Positions 51,040-58,973 of a stretch of DNA of 64,000 nt are shown here, one piece after another; positions within the stretch are counted from its first letter, which is position 1; each line of letters starts with the position of its first letter. Below the pieces are notes generated by a model. It was not told the origin of the DNA. It searched no databases and saw nothing but the letters and a program-made list of their open reading frames with translations. The translations under genes and the position numbers were made by a program. The stretch is from Terrimonas ferruginea DSM 30193 (GTDB lineage Bacteria; Bacteroidota; Bacteroidia; Chitinophagales; Chitinophagaceae): NCBI RefSeq assembly GCF_000425585.1, contig NZ_AUDS01000022.1:1-64000 (forward strand). Reading direction: 5' to 3'.

Positions 51040-51675
51040 ATGGCATTACGTCTTGGAGATACCGCTCCCAATTTCAAAGCGCAAACCTCTGCAGGTGATA
51101 TCGATTTTTATGAATATCTCGGCGATAGCTGGGGCGTTTTGTTTTCGCATCCTGCCGATTACACACCCGTGTGTACCACTGAGCTCGGCCGCACCGCGCT
51201 GCTGGGAGACGAGTTTGCCAAACGTAATGTAAAAGTGCTGGCCGTAAGCGTTGACCCGATCGACAAACATCACGGTTGGATTAACGATATCAACGAAACA
51301 CAAAATACCACCGTAAATTTTCCCATCATCGCAGACCCGGACCGCAATGTGGCCACTTTGTATGATATGATTCATCCGAACGCATCCGCTACGGCTACCG
51401 TGCGTTCCCTGTTCATCATCGCCCCGGATAAAACAGTTAAACTGATCATTACCTACCCGGCTTCTACCGGACGTAATTTCGTGGAAGTACTGCGTGTGAT
51501 CGATTCATTGCAACTGACCGCCGAACATAGCGTGGCTACACCCGCCGATTGGAAACACGGCGAAGATGTGATCGTGGTACCCGCCGTATCAACAGAAGAC
51601 GCCATCAAGAAATTTCCCAAAGGCGTTAAAGTAGTAAAACCTTACCTACGGTATACACCACAACCCAACCTGTAA
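51040..51675 (+). CDS. 1-Cys peroxiredoxin (Prx6 type)
   Basis: 211 aa from the ATG at 51040. The peroxidatic cysteine is C45 in HPADYTPVCTTELGR, and the long C-terminal domain (about 165-211) is characteristic of the Prx6 group. No resolving cysteine is visible. It reduces peroxides with an external thiol. It is the first gene of the sulfur operon, 2 nt before cysH. This fits protection of, or thiol coupling to, the Fe-S containing APS reductase and sulfite reductase. Confidence 0.94.
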   Translation: MALRLGDTAPNFKAQTSAGDIDFYEYLGDSWGVLFSHPADYTPVCTTELGRTALLGDEFAKRNVKVLAVSVDPIDKHHGWINDINETQNTTVNFPIIADPDRNVATLYDMIHPNASATATVRSLFIIAPDKTVKLIITYPASTGRNFVEVLRVIDSLQLTAEHSVATPADWKHGEDVIVVPAVSTEDAIKKFPKGVKVVKPYLRYTPQPNL

Positions 51676-51677
51676 TA

Positions 51678-52382
51678 ATGCAATTGACCGGAGAACAGAT
51701 GACACGCATAAGCAATCTCCCTGCCGCTGAAGCGATAGCAGAGGTTTGCGCGCTGTTTCCCGGGAAAGTTGTATTTTCTTCCTCGTTAGGACAGGAAGAC
51801 CAGGTATTAACCGATATTATTTTCAGGAACAGCCTGTCCGTAAAGGTCTTTACGATCGATACCGGCAGGCTTTTTCCTGAAGTATACGATCTGATCGATC
51901 GCACCGAAGCACGGTACAAGAACCGCATCGACGTGTTCTTTCCCAACGCTCCGGCAGTCGAACAGTTTGTAGCCACCAGGGGTATCAACAGCTTTTACGA
52001 ATCTGTCGACAACCGCAAGGCTTGTTGCCATGTACGTAAAGTAGAACCATTGGGCCGCGCGCTGGCAGGTGCGTCGGTATGGATCACCGGTCTCCGTGCC
52101 GGACAATCCGATAACCGGAAAAACATGCCCGTCCAGGAATGGGATGAAGCTAAACAACTGTATAAATTTAACCCGCTGATCAACTGGAGCCTCGACGAGG
52201 TACTGGATTATATCAACCGGTTCAACGTTCCCTACAATCCGCTGCATAATAAAGGATTTATCAGCATCGGATGTGCACCGTGTACAAGGGCGATCGAACC
52301 GGGAGAAGATGCCCGGGCCGGTCGCTGGTGGTGGGAAACCTCTCACAAAGAGTGCGGGCTCCATGCAGCAACAGTGAAGTAA
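51678..52382 (+). CDS. cysH: Adenylylsulfate reductase, assimilatory, [4Fe-4S] type
   Basis: 234 aa. Reduces APS to sulfite with thioredoxin. It has the Cys pair C116/C117 (KACCHVRKV), C199 and C202 (CAPCTRA), which bind a [4Fe-4S] cluster, and the catalytic cysteine C226 in KECGLH. These Fe-S cysteines distinguish APS reductases from the E. coli PAPS reductase. No cysC (APS kinase) occurs in the cluster, which agrees with direct APS use. PP-loop region FSSSLGQEDQVL at 33-44. Confidence 0.95.
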   Translation: MQLTGEQMTRISNLPAAEAIAEVCALFPGKVVFSSSLGQEDQVLTDIIFRNSLSVKVFTIDTGRLFPEVYDLIDRTEARYKNRIDVFFPNAPAVEQFVATRGINSFYESVDNRKACCHVRKVEPLGRALAGASVWITGLRAGQSDNRKNMPVQEWDEAKQLYKFNPLINWSLDEVLDYINRFNVPYNPLHNKGFISIGCAPCTRAIEPGEDARAGRWWWETSHKECGLHAATVK

Positions 52383-52413
52383 AAACTCACTGCCATTTTT
52401 TTTGTCATGAAAG

Positions 52414-52432
52414 TCTACCAATACGGTAGACA
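52414..52432. promoter_or_regulatory. 19-bp sulfur motif ahead of cysD
   Basis: GTCTACCAATACGGTAGAC is a perfect inverted repeat: GTCTACC, a 5-nt spacer AATAC, GGTAGAC. It ends 12 nt upstream of the cysD ATG and has no TTG at its centre, so it is not laid over a -33 box as at the other two sites. It may be an intra-operon site. Confidence 0.6.
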
Positions 52433-52444
52433 AAAAGTATTCGT

Positions 52445-53353
52445 ATGGATCAATACCAATTGGATTATCTCGCGCAACTGGAAGCAGAGAGCATTTACAT
52501 TTTGCGCGAGGTAGCCGCCCAGTTTGAAAAGCCGGCCCTGTTGTTCAGCGGCGGCAAAGATTCTATCACCCTCGTACATCTTGCCCGCAAGGCTTTTGCT
52601 CCCGGCAAAATTCCTTTTCCACTTGTACATATCGATACCGGGCATAATTTTCCGGAGGCATTGGCCTACAGGGACCAACTCGCCAAAGACGTACAGGCAA
52701 CACTCGTGGTAAGAAAAGTGGAAGACACTATCCGCGAGAAGAAACTGACCGAGCCTAAAGGAAAGTTCGCCAGCCGCAACTGGCTGCAGACACATACCCT
52801 CCTCGACACCATCGAAGAGTTTGGGTTCGATGCCTGTATCGGTGGCGCCCGCCGCGATGAAGAGAAGGCACGCGCGAAAGAACGCATCTTCTCCGTACGC
52901 GATGAGTTTGGACAATGGAACCCCAAATTGCAGCGCCCCGAATTGTGGAGCATTTACAACGGACGCATTCATAAAGGAGAGAACGTGAGGGTATTTCCCA
53001 TCAGCAACTGGACTGAACTGGATGTCTGGAATTATATCCGTAAGGAAAAAATCGAACTGCCCTCCATCTATTTTGCACACGAGCGCGAAGTGATCAGTTT
53101 TGAAGGACAACTTGTAGCCGTATCGGATTTCATCCGCATCGATGAAGGAGATGTGGTGGAACGCAAACAAGTTCGCTACCGCACCGTTGGTGACATGACC
53201 TGTACGGCCGCCGTTGAATCCGCCGCTGCCACACTCGACGAAGTAATCGATGAGATCACCGCTACGCGCATCAGCGAGCGCGGCGAAACCCGCATCGATG
53301 ACCGCGTAACTGAGGCAGCTATGGAAGACCGTAAAAAGAACGGCTATTTCTGA
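52445..53353 (+). CDS. cysD: Sulfate adenylyltransferase, small subunit
   Basis: 302 aa. Forms APS from sulfate and ATP with CysN. The N-terminus MDQYQLDYLAQLEAESIYIL matches the family start. The PP-loop is LLFSGGKDSITLVHLARKAF (about 35-54), followed by HIDTGHNFPE and CIGGARRDEEKARAKER. The C-terminal GDMTCTAAVES is normal. It precedes cysN by 34 nt. Confidence 0.97.
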   Translation: MDQYQLDYLAQLEAESIYILREVAAQFEKPALLFSGGKDSITLVHLARKAFAPGKIPFPLVHIDTGHNFPEALAYRDQLAKDVQATLVVRKVEDTIREKKLTEPKGKFASRNWLQTHTLLDTIEEFGFDACIGGARRDEEKARAKERIFSVRDEFGQWNPKLQRPELWSIYNGRIHKGENVRVFPISNWTELDVWNYIRKEKIELPSIYFAHEREVISFEGQLVAVSDFIRIDEGDVVERKQVRYRTVGDMTCTAAVESAAATLDEVIDEITATRISERGETRIDDRVTEAAMEDRKKNGYF

Positions 53354-53387
53354 TCACACCCTTCATCCAAACAAAAAAGATTCAAAC

Positions 53388-54629
53388 ATGGATTTACTCC
53401 GTTTCATAACAGCAGGCAGCGTGGACGATGGCAAGAGCACATTGATCGGACGTTTACTGTACGATAGCAAAAGCATTCTCGCCGACCAGCTCGAAGCATT
53501 GGAAAAACAAACAAAGAATAAAGACGCGGGAGAGATCGATCTCGCCTTGCTCACCGATGGCCTGCGTGCCGAACGAGAACAAGGCATCACCATCGATGTA
53601 GCCTATCGCTATTTCTCCACGCCAAAAAGGAAGTTTATCATTGCCGATGCACCCGGACATGTGCAGTATACCCGCAACATGATCACAGGGGCTTCCAACG
53701 CCAGCCTGATTATCATCCTGGTAGATGCCCGCAATGGTGTGGCCGAACAAACACGTCGCCACTCGATCATCGCTTCCTTGTTGAAAATTCCACACGTAGT
53801 AGTGGCCATTAATAAAATGGATCTCGTGGAATATTCGCAGGATGTTTATAATAATATCGTGATCGACTATGCGGAAGTGGCACGCCAACTCGGGTTAGAG
53901 CAGGTTACTTATATACCACTGAGTGCATTGAAAGGTGACAACATCGTGGAAAAGTCTGAAGCCATCGATTGGTATGACGGTCCTTCTTTATTGGAATTAC
54001 TGGAAAATGTAGAAACAAAACAGGATACCAATTTCTCCGACGCGCGCTTCCAGGTGCAACTGGTGATCCGTCCGCAAACGGATGAATTGCATGATTATCG
54101 GGGGTATGCAGGGCGTGTTACGAGCGGCGTTTATCGCAAAGGCGATGCCGTAACTATTTTGCCTGCAGGGATTACCTCCACCATTTCCAAACTCGAAGCA
54201 GGCGGGGAAGAGCGGGATGAGGTTTTTGCACCGCAAAGCGTAACCATTCACCTGGCCGATGATATCGATATCAGCCGAGGCGATACGATCGTGCATAGTT
54301 CCAATCAACCTGCGGTGCAGAACGAACTGGATGTTTTGCTTTGCTGGATGGATGAGAAGCCCTTGCAGCCGGGTAATAAATATTACCTGCAACACAACAA
54401 CCGCCTGGTAAAAGCAGTAGTACGCCAGGTTGATTACCGGCTGGATGTGAATACGCTTCAGCAATTACCCGTTGAAGGCGGCGTAAAGTTGAATGAAGTG
54501 GTAAAGGCAACGATTAAAACAGCCTCGCCGTTGGCGTTTGATGCATATGCAAAACTGCCTTCGAATGGCAGCGGCATTCTCATCGATGAGACCAGTAACA
54601 GCACGGTGGCGGCGGTGCTTTATCAGTGA
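53388..54629 (+). CDS. cysN: Sulfate adenylyltransferase, large GTPase subunit
   Basis: 413 aa. EF-Tu-like GTPase that drives APS synthesis. G1 AGSVDDGKSTLIGRLLYDSK is at about 9-28, switch/G3 IADAPGHVQYTRNMITGASN follows, and G4 is NKMDLV. There is no C-terminal APS kinase (CysC) fusion, consistent with an APS-reducing pathway. The TGA stop is embedded in the first AGTGAATAG unit of the following word array. Confidence 0.97.
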   Translation: MDLLRFITAGSVDDGKSTLIGRLLYDSKSILADQLEALEKQTKNKDAGEIDLALLTDGLRAEREQGITIDVAYRYFSTPKRKFIIADAPGHVQYTRNMITGASNASLIIILVDARNGVAEQTRRHSIIASLLKIPHVVVAINKMDLVEYSQDVYNNIVIDYAEVARQLGLEQVTYIPLSALKGDNIVEKSEAIDWYDGPSLLELLENVETKQDTNFSDARFQVQLVIRPQTDELHDYRGYAGRVTSGVYRKGDAVTILPAGITSTISKLEAGGEERDEVFAPQSVTIHLADDIDISRGDTIVHSSNQPAVQNELDVLLCWMDEKPLQPGNKYYLQHNNRLVKAVVRQVDYRLDVNTLQQLPVEGGVKLNEVVKATIKTASPLAFDAYAKLPSNGSGILIDETSNSTVAAVLYQ

Positions 54630-54775
54630 ATAGTGAATAGTGAATGGTCAATAGTGAATGGTCAGTAGTGAATGGAATATACAGACACTGCGATTACAAT
54701 TTGACCAACTGCGCAAGCACCAGAAACTTAATACTTATAACTTAATACTTATTACCCTACGCCTTATGCCTTTCG
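54627..54775. repeat. Word arrays between cysN and cobA
   Basis: AGTGAATAGTGAATAGTG and AATGGTCAATAGTGAATGG, then a non-repetitive middle, then AACTTAATACTTATAAC, TTAATACTTATTACC and CTACGCCTTATGCC. The cysN stop is at the left edge and the cobA start (ATG 54766) is inside the last word. Confidence 0.82.
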
Positions 54776-55593
54776 CTTTAAGCCTTACTGATAAAGGCCG
54801 CGTGATCCTCGCCGGCGCCGGTCCGGGCGATGCCGATCTGATCACCGTCAGGTTGCAACGCTGCCTGGCACAGGCTGATGTGATCATAACCGACCGGCTG
54901 GTGAATACAGAGATCATCGACCTGTATGCAAGAAAAGAGGCGTTGGTGTTGATGACTGGCAAACAAGGTTTTCATGATGGCTCCGTCGCTCAAAGCGACA
55001 TCAACAAGATCATTGTGCATCATGCGGCATCCGGTAAAACTGTTTTGCGGTTGAAAGGCGGCGATGTGGCTTTTTTCAGCAATGTACTGGATGAACTCAT
55101 CAGCCTCGAAGAAGCGGGTATTCCTTTTGAAATCATACCGGGTATTACGGCTGGTTCAGGTGCAGCAGCTTATGCCGGCATCCCGCTGACGGCACGTGGG
55201 TACGCAAAGAACGTCCAGTTCATCACCTTCAACCCCTGCAGCCAATACGAAGAAGGTAAATGGAAAAGTTTTGTTCAGCCCGATGAAACGCTGGTGTTTT
55301 ATATGGCTGCAAAAAGTCTCGATAAATTGGTGCGTTCACTGATGGCGAATGGTGCGGCACCGGATATGCCGATGGCCGTGATCGAACAGGCAACCACCGT
55401 ACATCAGCAGGTGTACCTGAGCACTCTTGAAGATTGTTGCAGAGATTTTTCCGGAAAAAAGTTTGTCTCCCCCTCGTTGGTGATCGTTGGCCGGGTGGTT
55501 TCACTGCATCAGCGCTTTGCGTGGTACAAAGGAGGAAAGCCGGGTACGGTATTCAAAGAATTGATAACGCCTACAATTGCTCAGCATGCTTGA
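54766..55593 (+). CDS. cobA: Uroporphyrinogen-III C-methyltransferase
   Basis: 275 aa from the ATG at 54766; the longer frame is repeat DNA. Methylates uroporphyrinogen III at C2 and C7 to give precorrin-2, for siroheme. SUMT motifs are VILAGAGPGDADLITVRLQ, DVIITDRLV, LRLKGGDVAFFSNVLDEL and the C-terminal IVGRVVSLHQ. It supports the siroheme-containing CysI in the same operon. The stop overlaps the cysJ start by 8 nt. Confidence 0.94.
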   Translation: MPFALSLTDKGRVILAGAGPGDADLITVRLQRCLAQADVIITDRLVNTEIIDLYARKEALVLMTGKQGFHDGSVAQSDINKIIVHHAASGKTVLRLKGGDVAFFSNVLDELISLEEAGIPFEIIPGITAGSGAAAYAGIPLTARGYAKNVQFITFNPCSQYEEGKWKSFVQPDETLVFYMAAKSLDKLVRSLMANGAAPDMPMAVIEQATTVHQQVYLSTLEDCCRDFSGKKFVSPSLVIVGRVVSLHQRFAWYKGGKPGTVFKELITPTIAQHA

Positions 55594-57292
55594 AGCCGCA
55601 AAATTGAAACAATGGGATGAATTGATCGGTACGGCTTCTCCGGAAGAGCTTATCTGGATCAACGGATATCTTTCCGGTATTGTCGCGCGCGCCGCGCGCG
55701 CTCCGGAGCCAACTACTGAAGCTGCGCCCGCTGTTGCCGTAAAAAAAGCACACCTGGTTTTCGGTACCGAAACCGGCAATGCCCGTAAACTCGCCGGGCG
55801 GCTGGCCGCAGCTGCAAAAAAGAAAGGCATCTCACTCAAACTGTCCGGGCTCGATCAGTACCGGCTCACCGATCTTTCCAAAGAAGATTATTTTTTTATC
55901 GTCATCAGCACACAAGGTGAGGGCGAACCGCCACTGACCGCAAAGAAATTTTACGAACATATTCATGCCACACAACCGGATCTTTCAACGATGAAATTCA
56001 GCGTGCTGGCATTGGGTGATACGGCTTACCCGCTGTATTGCAAAACGGGTGAAGACGTACAGCAGCGCTTCAAAGCATTGGGCGCAACAGAAATAATCCC
56101 TATGCAGAAATGTGACGTGGATTATGATGCGGATGCTGATGCCTGGTTTGAACAGGTGGCGAAGTTGTTATCTACTCCTGCAACGGTATCTGCCGCTGCC
56201 CCTGCCCCCATTGCAAAAAAAGCCTCCGGTAAAAAATATTATGAAGGAACGATTGTTGCCAATATCAATCTGAATGACCGCGGGTCCAACCGTGAGACCT
56301 ATCATATTGAATTAACAACAGAAGAGCCCGTTGTGTATGAACCAGGTGATACCATCGGTATCGTGCCACGCAACCGCGCCGTCGTTGTTGACCGTATTCT
56401 TGCACTGACCGGTGCTGATGGCGAACAACTCGTTACCACACCAAAAGCATCAGCTTCTATCAGGGAGTTGCTGACGATTCACCTGAATATCTGCTACCTG
56501 ATGACGAACACCGTCAAAAAATATGCAGCACTCACCGCTCAGGATATTCCCGATACAAGAATGGACCTGGTAGACCTCCTGCGTATTTATCCGGTGAAAG
56601 ACGCAACGGTTTTTACAGAAGTACTTTCCTTGTTATTACCGGTTGCTCCGCGCCTGTATTCCATTGCCTCATCGCCCGCGGCGCATGGTGAAAATGAAAT
56701 ACATATTACCGTTGCCAAAGACCGTTTCCTCGCAGAAGACGAGCAGCGTTTTGGTTTGTGCAGCGAATTTCTCGGTGACCTGCCAACCGGATCGACCTTG
56801 AATTTTTACATACATAAAAGCCGCAATTTCAAATTACCTGCACCGGATAAAAAGATCATTATGATCGGTCCGGGAACAGGTGTGGCGCCATTCCGTTCTT
56901 TTCTTGCAGAGCGGGATGCAACGGGTGCTGGTGGCGAAAACTGGTTTTTCTTCGGCGGGCAATATTTTGAAAAAGATTTTCTTTATCAAACGGAAATGCA
57001 GGCTTTTCATCAAACCGGCGTACTCAGTCGCCTCGATCTCGCTTTCTCGCGTGATCAGGCAGAAAGAGAATATGTGCAGCATCGCATGTTGCAGCAGGCG
57101 GCCGATCTCTACAACTGGATCGAACAGGGTGCCCATATATACGTAAGCGGTGTAAAAGATCCGATGAGCAAAGAAGTAGAACAAACCTTGTTGCAGATCA
57201 TCCGTGAGCAAGGTGGCAAGACAACTGAAGAAGCAACGGCGTTTCTCGAACAGCTACGCAAAGAAAACCGATACGAAAAGGACGTTTATTAA
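55586..57292 (+). CDS. cysJ: Sulfite reductase flavoprotein subunit
   Basis: 568 aa from the ATG at 55586. Passes electrons from NADPH to CysI. An N-terminal helical segment is followed by an FMN flavodoxin domain (about 54-195, VFGTETGNARKLAGRL and LALGDTAYPLYCKTGEDVQQ). The connection/FAD domain covers about 215-430 (PRLYSIASSPAAHGENEIHI). The NADP domain has MIGPGTGVAPFRSFLAER and FFGGQYFEKDFLY. It overlaps cobA by 8 nt and is followed by cysI after 6 nt. Confidence 0.95.
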   Translation: MLEAAKLKQWDELIGTASPEELIWINGYLSGIVARAARAPEPTTEAAPAVAVKKAHLVFGTETGNARKLAGRLAAAAKKKGISLKLSGLDQYRLTDLSKEDYFFIVISTQGEGEPPLTAKKFYEHIHATQPDLSTMKFSVLALGDTAYPLYCKTGEDVQQRFKALGATEIIPMQKCDVDYDADADAWFEQVAKLLSTPATVSAAAPAPIAKKASGKKYYEGTIVANINLNDRGSNRETYHIELTTEEPVVYEPGDTIGIVPRNRAVVVDRILALTGADGEQLVTTPKASASIRELLTIHLNICYLMTNTVKKYAALTAQDIPDTRMDLVDLLRIYPVKDATVFTEVLSLLLPVAPRLYSIASSPAAHGENEIHITVAKDRFLAEDEQRFGLCSEFLGDLPTGSTLNFYIHKSRNFKLPAPDKKIIMIGPGTGVAPFRSFLAERDATGAGGENWFFFGGQYFEKDFLYQTEMQAFHQTGVLSRLDLAFSRDQAEREYVQHRMLQQAADLYNWIEQGAHIYVSGVKDPMSKEVEQTLLQIIREQGGKTTEEATAFLEQLRKENRYEKDVY

Positions 57293-57298
57293 TATGGC

Positions 57299-58969
57299 AT
57301 GAAAGAAAAGAATAACCTGTCGCCTGTTGAACGAATCAAAACATCCAGTGATGGTTTGCGTGGCACATTGAAAGAAAGCCTGCACGACCAGATCACCGGT
57401 GCCATCCGGGAAGACGATCAGTCACTGATCAAATTCCACGGTATGTATCAGCAGGATGACCGCGATCGCCGGGAAGAACGCAGCGCCAAAAAGCTGGAAT
57501 GGCTTTATTCTTTTATGATCCGGCTTCGTTTGCCCGGAGGTTTGATCTCGCCGGAACAATGGCTGGGTATTCATCATGTGGCCGGGGAACATTCAACCGG
57601 TGTTATCAAGATCACCACGCGCCAGACCGTACAGTTGCATGGCATCCTGAAGTCGCACATCAAACCAACCATACAGGCATTCAATACGCTCAACCTCGAT
57701 TCCATTGCCGCCTGTGGTGATGTGAACCGCAATGTGATGTGCAGTGCGCATCCGGGCCAGTCGGCTATCCACGAACAGGTCTTTGCTTTTGCCGATAAGA
57801 TCAGTACGCTGGCACTGCCCAAAACACGCGCTTATTACGAAATATGGCTGGATGAAGAACAGATTGCCGACCGCAAAGAAGAAGATCCGCTCTACCAGGA
57901 CCGCTACCTGCCACGTAAATTCAAAATAGCGATTGCCATTCCACCCAATAACGATGTAGATGTTTTTACCAACGATATTGGGCTCATAGCCATAGTGGAA
58001 AATAATGAGCTGAAAGGATTCAACATTGCTGCAGGTGGGGGATTGAGCGCCACACATGGCAATGCTGCCACCTACCCGCGGCTGGCATCGATGCTCGGAT
58101 TTGTGGATGCAGAAGAAAAAGTATTGAAAGCCGTTTACGAGATCATGACCATTCAGCGCGATAATGGCAACCGCGCCGACCGTAAACTGGCGCGATTGAA
58201 ATATACCATTGACAGAATGGGAGTGGACGGCCTGAAAGAAGAATTGGAAAAACGTTGCGGGTTCAAACTGGAACCGGCCAGGCCCTATACTTTCGCTACA
58301 CGGAAAGATCAATATGGCTGGCAACAGAATCATGCCGGCAACTGGTATTACACGGTATTTGTGGAAAATGGCCGCGTGTTGGATGAGGAGCAGTTGCCTT
58401 TGAAAACAGCCTTGTATGAAATTGCGCAGACAGGCAAGGCAAATTTCCGTTTCACCGGCAACCAGAATGTGATACTCAGTGATGTGCAGGATGAGGACAA
58501 GCCACTCGTGGATGAATTGCTGGAGAAATTTGGCATTGCCGGACATACACGGCGGGCTGGCGCGTTGCGCAAAAATGCGATGGCCTGCGTGGCGTTCAAT
58601 ACCTGTCCGCTTGCATTAGCGGAAGCACAGCGTTATCTTCCATCCCTGATATCGAAGATCGAACCGCTGCTGGAAAAATATAATTTACAGGAAGAAGAGA
58701 TTACGCTGCGGATGACCGGTTGTCCCAATGGATGTGGTCGCTCACCTGCAGCCGAGATCGGGCTGATCGGAACCGCTTATGGTGAATACAACCTGCATAT
58801 CGGCGGTGACCGCATCGGAGAAAGATTGAATACAAAATACAAAGACAGTCAGAACGAAGAACAACTGTTGCTGACATTGGATGAACTGTTTCATACCTAC
58901 GTGAATGAAAGAAAGGACGGTGACAACTTCGGAGACTTTGCTTATCAGAAATGGATTCAAGGAAAATAA
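57299..58969 (+). CDS. cysI: Sulfite reductase hemoprotein subunit
   Basis: 556 aa. Six-electron reduction of sulfite to sulfide. Siroheme and [4Fe-4S] ligand cysteines lie in CVAFNTCPLALAEA and TGCPNGCGRSPAAEIGLIG, giving the C-x5-C and C-x3-C sets. The N-terminal ferredoxin-like half has HHVAGEHSTGVIKITTRQTV. Sulfite and nitrite reductases share these motifs; cysJ next door favours NADPH-sulfite reductase. The siroheme synthase fusion gene follows after 4 nt. Confidence 0.95.
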   Translation: MKEKNNLSPVERIKTSSDGLRGTLKESLHDQITGAIREDDQSLIKFHGMYQQDDRDRREERSAKKLEWLYSFMIRLRLPGGLISPEQWLGIHHVAGEHSTGVIKITTRQTVQLHGILKSHIKPTIQAFNTLNLDSIAACGDVNRNVMCSAHPGQSAIHEQVFAFADKISTLALPKTRAYYEIWLDEEQIADRKEEDPLYQDRYLPRKFKIAIAIPPNNDVDVFTNDIGLIAIVENNELKGFNIAAGGGLSATHGNAATYPRLASMLGFVDAEEKVLKAVYEIMTIQRDNGNRADRKLARLKYTIDRMGVDGLKEELEKRCGFKLEPARPYTFATRKDQYGWQQNHAGNWYYTVFVENGRVLDEEQLPLKTALYEIAQTGKANFRFTGNQNVILSDVQDEDKPLVDELLEKFGIAGHTRRAGALRKNAMACVAFNTCPLALAEAQRYLPSLISKIEPLLEKYNLQEEEITLRMTGCPNGCGRSPAAEIGLIGTAYGEYNLHIGGDRIGERLNTKYKDSQNEEQLLLTLDELFHTYVNERKDGDNFGDFAYQKWIQGK

Positions 58970-58973
58970 TAAA

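Noticed and set aside
57593-58546. Minus-strand reading frame opposite cysI
   Set aside because: Shadow frame; siroheme/Fe-S motifs show the plus strand is coding.
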